A DNA stretch of 64,000 bases from positions 23,548 through 87,547 of the forward strand of contig CAMYZS010000002.1 of assembly GCA_947303945.1 (NCBI GenBank), written 5' to 3'. Under the pieces are notes generated by a model. It was not told the DNA's origin and ran no database searches. It worked only from the letters and a program-made list of their open reading frames with translations. Numbering within the stretch: position 1 is the first letter of the stretch; each line of letters starts with the position of its first letter. Of this stretch, positions 59,037-64,000 are shown piece by piece. Origin of the DNA: an uncultured Candidatus Saccharibacteria bacterium. GTDB taxonomy: Bacteria > Patescibacteriota > Saccharimonadia > Saccharimonadales > Saccharimonadaceae. The position numbers were made by a program, and so were the translations under genes.

Positions 59037-62000
59037 TTAGTACCACGTCGGAAGTGGAGCAGTCTCCGAAACCCCATCAAACGCACCCGTCTTAGAAGTT
59101 ACGCTTGCAGTATCCCAACCATCAAGCGGACTAAATGTAGTAACGCTAGATGCGTCTTTAAATAGATTATTCATATTCGTCACACTGCCAGTATTCCAAC
59201 TAGCAATAGCTTCTACGGAAGCGAGCCTAGATACACCTCGGAATATTCCTGACATATCCGTCACATTGGAAACATTCCAATTCGTCGCGCCACTGATGTC
59301 GGTTAGCTTATTAGCATTATAAAACATCGAGGCCATATTCGTCACATTGCCAGTATTCCAATATAAAGCGCCGTTTATATTCGTAAGTGCATAATCCGTA
59401 TAAAACATTTCTGACATATCCGTCACATTGGAAACATCCCATCTTGCCGCCCCGTCAATATTTGCGAGCTTCTGAGCATCACGGAACATACCGCTCATAG
59501 TTGTTACATTAGCCGTATTCCAATTAATCGCCCCATCAATATTCCTTAAACTAGTAGCGATAAAGAATACTCGGTTCATATTCTCCACACTCGAAGTATC
59601 CCAGTTTAATGCACCGTCTATATTAGTAATCTTAGTGCCACGAAACATCATGTTCATATTTATCACTTTCGACATATCCCAATCTATTAGCGCATCTATA
59701 TCCGTAAAGCCCTTAGCGTCATCAAACATACTGGACATATTCGTCACATTTCTAGTTCTCCAATTCGTAAGTGCATCCAGACTTGTAATTGCAACGCCAC
59801 TAAAGGTATAGCCCATATTCTTAACATTCGACACATCCCAATCAGCAACGCCATCAATATTAATTAAAGCCTTAGCGCCATCAAACATGCTTGCCATATT
59901 CGTCACATTTGACGTATCCCAATCAACAGCGCCATTTACATCAGCTAAGCTTGAAGCACTGAAGAACATTCGATACATAGTCGTTACACTAGAGGTATCC
60001 CAACCCAATGCCCCGTCAATATTGACCAGATTAATCGCACTTCTAAACATCGCTGACATATCCGTAACACTTCCCGTATCCCAATCAGCTAATGCATCTA
60101 TGCTAGCTATTCTAGTGTTAAAGAACATACTAGACATATCGGTAACATTCCCCGTATCCCAATCCGCAAGAGCATTCACGTCGGTTATTTTTGTATTATA
60201 AAACGTAGACGCCATCGTAGTTACATTAGACGTATTCCAATTAGCCAACCCATCGATATCTACTAGGCTAAACGTACCAGAAAACATTTGAGCCATGTCG
60301 GTAACGCTAGAGGTAATCCACCCAGCCAAAGCATCTGTATTGGTGATTTTAGTACCAGAAAACATATAATACATCGTAGTCACATTAGACGTATTCCAAT
60401 TAGTTGCGCCATCAATATTGGCTAAGCTAGAGGCATTTTGAAACATTTGAGACATAGTTGTCACACTGGAAGTATTCCAGTTACTAGCACCGTCAATGTT
60501 CATGAGATTAGTACTACCATTGAACATGGAACTCATTTTTTTCACATTAGAAGTATTCCAACTAGAAAGTGCAGATATATCCGTAAGACTAGAGGTGCCA
60601 CGGAACATGGAGTCCATATTAGCCACATTAGAAACATTCCAATTAGCTGCACCATCTATATTAGCTAAACTAGAAGCGCCATAAAACATGGAGTCCATAC
60701 TGGTTACACTAGAGGTATCCCAGTTACTAGCGCCGTCTATATTGGTTAAACTAGAAACATTTAGAAACATAAAATACATAGTTGTTACTTTAGAAGTATT
60801 CCAATTTGCTGCTCCATCAATATTAACCAAGCTAGACGCATCCTGAAACATCGTCGACATATTTGTTAAACTAGACAAATCCCAGTTACTTGCCCCATCT
60901 ATATTAGTTAAGCTAGAAGCACCAAAGAACATCCGATACATTGTAGTTACCTTAGAAGTGTCCCAGTTTGCTGCTCCATCGATATTAGTAAGCTTCGATG
61001 CGCTTCGGAACATGTATGACATAGTCGTAACCTTAGATGTATCCCAATTTACCGCCCCATCAATATTAGTCATTGCAGAACAGTTATAAAACATCTGGGA
61101 CATATTCGTCACCTTCGACGTATTCCAATTTGCCAAATCGTCAATATTAGTAAACTTATTACCATAAAATGCATAACTCATATTTGTCGTATTCGACGTG
61201 TCCCAACCAGCAAGCCCAGAAATATCCGTCAATCGCGTAAAACGATCGAATAAATTAGCCAAACTACCCGTCTTAATCTTATCCGCCTCTGTATATATAT
61301 AAATAACGCCATCAGTATCATCAAACCAAGCGTAGATTGGTATCGGTGAATTTGCAGCTGAGATAGTAATTGCACTAGCTTCTTGAACTGGATTCATACT
61401 AGTAGCAGCCTTCACTGCGCTAACGGCCGTATTTGCCGTAGAAGTAATCACATCAGTCTGCCCCGTCAACCTCTTTAGTGCTACATTGACATTCTGTCCC
61501 GTGTCTAGCGTCGCTACTGCCTCCTCATCCACTTCCCCATCCATACTCTTGGCAATGGAAACTTTCGACCAAACAGCACGTAATACTACATCGTCATTCG
61601 CAACTTTAAAATAATCATCATTAATTATCTTTGGATCGCCTTTAGCAATTACCCAGCCATTAAAGTTATAGCCACTACAAGATAATGTATTGCTAGACTT
61701 TTGGACTACTGCTAATGGTTGGTAGTCTTGTTCAGTGGGAATCGTGCCTTCATAGCTACTACAGTCACTAGGTAAGTTAGCTTCATAGCTTACCCTGAAA
61801 CTAGTTTTCAGCACCGGCGTAAGCTCGCTGAAAATGTTCTCATTTGGCACTTCTAAAACACTAGTCTGCACCGTTTCGTGACTATTAGTTGGCAAGAAAC
61901 CCTCATCATTTAGTAAATTAGCATTTTTTAATGTAACATCTATGGTTAATTGAGCCGCGTGGCCAGATATTAGCACCCCACCCATCGCCCAAGTTACAAC

Positions 62001-64000
62001 TGGTGTATCGCCATCATAAGCAAGGCTAGCCTCGCCTAAAGAGGTTGTAATATTATCTACACTATCCACATCCCAGTATTCATCATTGATGTAGTCAGTT
62101 ATCGTAAAATCATCGTAAGTATATGGCATAGTCGCCGCCTCAAAAAGCACACTTCTCAACGAATCCATACTGGCAATGAATTGATTATCCGATACCCTCT
62201 TTATCGGCATTAGAACTCGATCTCCCATTTCGTATTGAATCCCATTAACGACTATGTATGGATACTCAGCCTTTAATGCTTGGTATTCAGCTATTTCATT
62301 TGGAGTCTGCTCGTTTGGAAAACCATCCGTGAGGAACAATAGAATAAGTTCACGGTTCTCTTGCTTTTGGTAGCCTTCAAGGACTTCTTCGGCCTTAAGG
62401 AAGCCGTCGTAATAATTAGTGTAATCATGCGGCGAGATATTATTTATTAAAGACAGTAAGGATGTTTTGTTATTACTCAAACCACTCATAATATTTGCGC
62501 TACTATTGAAGTTTATGAGCGCAATACGATTCCCCGTATTAGCCAAAATTTCTTCAACTAGCTCCGTCGCATCGTGTTTTACTCGCGCAATCTTCTCGCC
62601 ATTCATGGAGCCAGAACTATCTATGACCATCACAATATCTCTGTATATATTTTCATTCGCCTTTATAACTGTATTAACGTCAAAGGTTATTCTTGCTTTG
62701 TCCTGCTCTATCCACTTGGCGCTCTTTGTCACATGCCAGGAACCTGGGTCGTTGTTAGCATAACTGACATGTTGGGAGGTGAGTTCGATGGATTTAATGA
62801 CTTCGGTATAGTTTGTGGCAGATGTAAGTCCAACGATTAAACCACCCGCAACAATACTCGCTATGGCAAGAATCGGAAGCATATAATTTAAATTTAATTT
62901 GCCCTGACGAATCTTTGCTTGATGTGTATATATTGAATCTTTTAGGTATGACAACTTTTCTTTTAAAACCAGTTTTCTGGAAGTCGTGAAGAAGATTATT
63001 AAGATTCCAGCCCCCAAGCCCACTAGTCCTACATATGGTAAGGCATTGAAGATGATGCCAGTAAAGGGTACGGGTTCGGGGATAGTATTAAAGTCTATGG
63101 TAGCCTGGTAGGTTTGGTCGGTATCTAGGACATGGTCATTAGCTAAAGCACCAGTTAGCTCTACTGTATTAGTGAGAGTTTGAGCTTTGTTCTCGGTTAC
63201 TTTGTACTCGGCATAGACGTCGATGTTTGAGTTAGCAGGGATAGTTGGAATTAGAGCTATGGTACTAGTCTTTACGGTGTAGGAATCGTCAGTAGGAGCC
63301 GTGAAGATGGCACCATCAAGTTCTTCTTGGAGATAGACGTCCGTTATTTCATACGCGGCTGTATTGGTGATAGTAACTTTGAACTTTACGGTTTCGCCAT
63401 ACATATATTCGTCTTTAGGATTAATGATGCTCTTTACTATGGTTGGCGTAAACTTATCCATGGCTCTAGTCCATTCGCCTTGGATGGTAACGTTTCCTTC
63501 TGGCATCGTGAAGCTTGCGTTCTTGTACCAGCCAAGGAAGTTATAACCATCAGCTTGTGGGTCAGCTGCTCTGGTAACAGTATCGCCAGGGTAATAGGTT
63601 TCACATGGCGGAAGGAGTGAGTTAGCATCATCTGGGGATACTGCACCCTCAAACTCATAGCAGACTTTGTAGCTTACGCGTTCAAAGCTACCCGTTAGAG
63701 TAACGTTGCCTTCTGGCATAGTAAAGCCAGTTTCACTTAGGGTTGCGTCTTGAGTGGACCAGCCAGAGAATTTGTAACCATCAATAACGGTATCCTTGGC
63801 AGTTGAATCGAGATCTACGGTAGTACCAGCCTCGTATTCTTTCTGAGCAGGTGGCATGAAGTCTGTTGGTTTGTCTCCATTTACGACATAGGTGACATTG
63901 TATTTAGGGCTAGTAGTATTCTTGGTCCAGATACCAACTAGCTCAACGTCTTGGCCGGGCATAGTGAAGGAGCCGTCCGTTACCGTAGCATCAGATGTAG
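59037..64000 (-). CDS. Giant surface protein: InlB-like repeats, membrane pair, vWA domain, 27 BspA-type repeats
   Basis: The frame is open to base 64000, so the 5' end is missing; at least 1,653 residues. Order: InlB-like repeats (GYKFSGWS, FTMPEGNVTLTG), an adhesin-like beta domain (about 63130-63450), a sorting-like PVPFTG followed by a membrane helix and TTSRK (about 62990-63085), a basic linker, a second helix like a signal peptide (LPILAIASIVAGGLIVGL, about 62820-62880), a vWA domain with MIDAS MVIDSSGS and LLFLTDG, another beta domain, then 27 repeats of 26-27 residues (NIDGAxNWDTSxVTTM) of the BspA/DUF285 type. No C-terminal anchor. Both arms should be outside, joined by a short cytoplasmic loop. 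Likely an adhesin for host contact. Confidence 0.85.
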   Translation of the reverse strand, partial: TSDATVTDGSFTMPGQDVELVGIWTKNTTSPKYNVTYVVNGDKPTDFMPPAQKEYEAGTTVDLDSTAKDTVIDGYKFSGWSTQDATLSETGFTMPEGNVTLTGSFERVSYKVCYEFEGAVSPDDANSLLPPCETYYPGDTVTRAADPQADGYNFLGWYKNASFTMPEGNVTIQGEWTRAMDKFTPTIVKSIINPKDEYMYGETVKFKVTITNTAAYEITDVYLQEELDGAIFTAPTDDSYTVKTSTIALIPTIPANSNIDVYAEYKVTENKAQTLTNTVELTGALANDHVLDTDQTYQATIDFNTIPEPVPFTGIIFNALPYVGLVGLGAGILIIFFTTSRKLVLKEKLSYLKDSIYTHQAKIRQGKLNLNYMLPILAIASIVAGGLIVGLTSATNYTEVIKSIELTSQHVSYANNDPGSWHVTKSAKWIEQDKARITFDVNTVIKANENIYRDIVMVIDSSGSMNGEKIARVKHDATELVEEILANTGNRIALINFNSSANIMSGLSNNKTSLLSLINNISPHDYTNYYDGFLKAEEVLEGYQKQENRELILLFLTDGFPNEQTPNEIAEYQALKAEYPYIVVNGIQYEMGDRVLMPIKRVSDNQFIASMDSLRSVLFEAATMPYTYDDFTITDYINDEYWDVDSVDNITTSLGEASLAYDGDTPVVTWAMGGVLISGHAAQLTIDVTLKNANLLNDEGFLPTNSHETVQTSVLEVPNENIFSELTPVLKTSFRVSYEANLPSDCSSYEGTIPTEQDYQPLAVVQKSSNTLSCSGYNFNGWVIAKGDPKIINDDYFKVANDDVVLRAVWSKVSIAKSMDGEVDEEAVATLDTGQNVNVALKRLTGQTDVITSTANTAVSAVKAATSMNPVQEASAITISAANSPIPIYAWFDDTDGVIYIYTEADKIKTGSLANLFDRFTRLTDISGLAGWDTSNTTNMSYAFYGNKFTNIDDLANWNTSKVTNMSQMFYNCSAMTNIDGAVNWDTSKVTTMSYMFRSASKLTNIDGAANWDTSKVTTMYRMFFGASSLTNIDGASNWDLSSLTNMSTMFQDASSLVNIDGAANWNTSKVTTMYFMFLNVSSLTNIDGASNWDTSSVTSMDSMFYGASSLANIDGAANWNVSNVANMDSMFRGTSSLTDISALSSWNTSNVKKMSSMFNGSTNLMNIDGASNWNTSSVTTMSQMFQNASSLANIDGATNWNTSNVTTMYYMFSGTKITNTDALAGWITSSVTDMAQMFSGTFSLVDIDGLANWNTSNVTTMASTFYNTKITDVNALADWDTGNVTDMSSMFFNTRIASIDALADWDTGSVTDMSAMFRSAINLVNIDGALGWDTSSVTTMYRMFFSASSLADVNGAVDWDTSNVTNMASMFDGAKALINIDGVADWDVSNVKNMGYTFSGVAITSLDALTNWRTRNVTNMSSMFDDAKGFTDIDALIDWDMSKVINMNMMFRGTKITNIDGALNWDTSSVENMNRVFFIATSLRNIDGAINWNTANVTTMSGMFRDAQKLANIDGAARWDVSNVTDMSEMFYTDYALTNINGALYWNTGNVTNMASMFYNANKLTDISGATNWNVSNVTDMSGIFRGVSRLASVEAIASWNTGSVTNMNNLFKDASSVTTFSPLDGWDTASVTSKTGAFDGVSETAPLPTWY
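59060..61245. repeat. 27 tandem 78/81-bp repeats (BspA/DUF285 type)
   Basis: A period of about 81 bp (26 or 27 codons) with the minus-strand core encoding W-D/N-T-S-x-V-T-x-M and M-F. I count 27 units by reading the protein. Units are diverged, so the array is not recent as a whole. The leucine-rich-like units usually form an extended solenoid adhesin. Confidence 0.88.

Noticed and set aside
59060-61245. Regular 81-bp repeats considered as a CRISPR array
   Set aside because: Units are diverged, lie in one long frame, and encode BspA-type protein repeats; there are no identical repeats with unique spacers.
1-64000. Reassignment of UGA as a sense codon, as in some Patescibacteria
   Set aside because: Several intact genes end at TGA with tight overlaps (for example the ATGA junction at 7803-7806), and standard-code frames give full-length families.

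Overview
The window looks like a chromosomal segment of a Candidatus Saccharibacteria (TM7) or closely related Patescibacteria genome. This is inferred from a TrbC/VirB2-like Patescibacteria-type pilin domain, Gram-positive-style envelope genes (CpsB phosphatase, Wzz/BY-kinase fusion, LytR-CpsA-Psr protein, LicD), a giant InlB/vWA/BspA-repeat surface protein, tight overlapping operons, and many genes whose -10 box lies only 6-11 nt before the start codon. No rRNA or marker gene settles the taxonomy; a low-GC Firmicute is the main alternative.

Layout. 1-7.1 kb: the end of an unknown gene, two membrane proteins, a GH97 glycosidase, an ADP-ribosylglycohydrolase, a YgjP-like metallopeptidase, a P-loop kinase-like protein and a YhhN-like membrane protein. 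7.1-14.7 kb: a minus-strand surface-polymer operon (CpsB phosphatase, CpsCD-type kinase, LCP ligase, LicD, flippase, AsnB-like amidotransferase, TagD-like cytidylyltransferase). 14.7-33.4 kb: an accessory region of small, strongly promoted, Shine-Dalgarno-led genes of mostly unknown function. It holds a pilin-Ig-cysteine protease fusion, an orphan structured ncRNA, galE, two alpha-CTD-like small proteins, two metzincin-like proteins without the catalytic glutamate, a zeta-toxin pair, a KAP NTPase, a metallophosphoesterase, ugd, a TIR-like protein and several pseudogenes. 33.4-36.8 kb: rfbACBD for dTDP-L-rhamnose. 37.3-48.3 kb: a glycan operon (PglF-, PglE- and PglC-like enzymes, an ATP-grasp/HAD fusion, three glycosyltransferases, Wzy and Wzx). 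48.3-53.4 kb: a giant protein with 67-residue repeats and a C-terminal class-I-type nucleotidyltransferase domain. 53.7-59 kb: tRNA-Tyr, small genes, an HD hydrolase, tRNA-Thr, a TPR protein, a delta-prime-like protein and an RluA pseudouridine synthase. 59-64 kb: the giant surface protein, whose 5' end lies outside the window.

How it fits together. The two polysaccharide loci plus galE, ugd and rfbACBD could supply UDP-Gal, UDP-GlcA, dTDP-rhamnose and a bacillosamine-like initiating sugar, assemble a repeat unit (PglC-like, glycosyltransferases), flip and polymerise it (Wzx/Wzy), control its length (CpsB/CpsCD) and attach it to the wall (LCP). LicD and the cytidylyltransferase suggest a phospho-alditol or phosphocholine-type decoration. 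The pilin-protease fusion and the BspA-type protein are likely host-contact proteins. The TIR-like, KAP and zeta genes are candidate defence or stabilisation genes.

The most unusual items are the ncRNA at 17.46-17.75 kb, the pilin-protease fusion, the giant repeat-NTase protein, the metzincin-like pseudoenzyme pair, and the surface protein with a sorting-like motif and membrane segment in its middle. All function calls come from reading motifs by eye; no database search was run.
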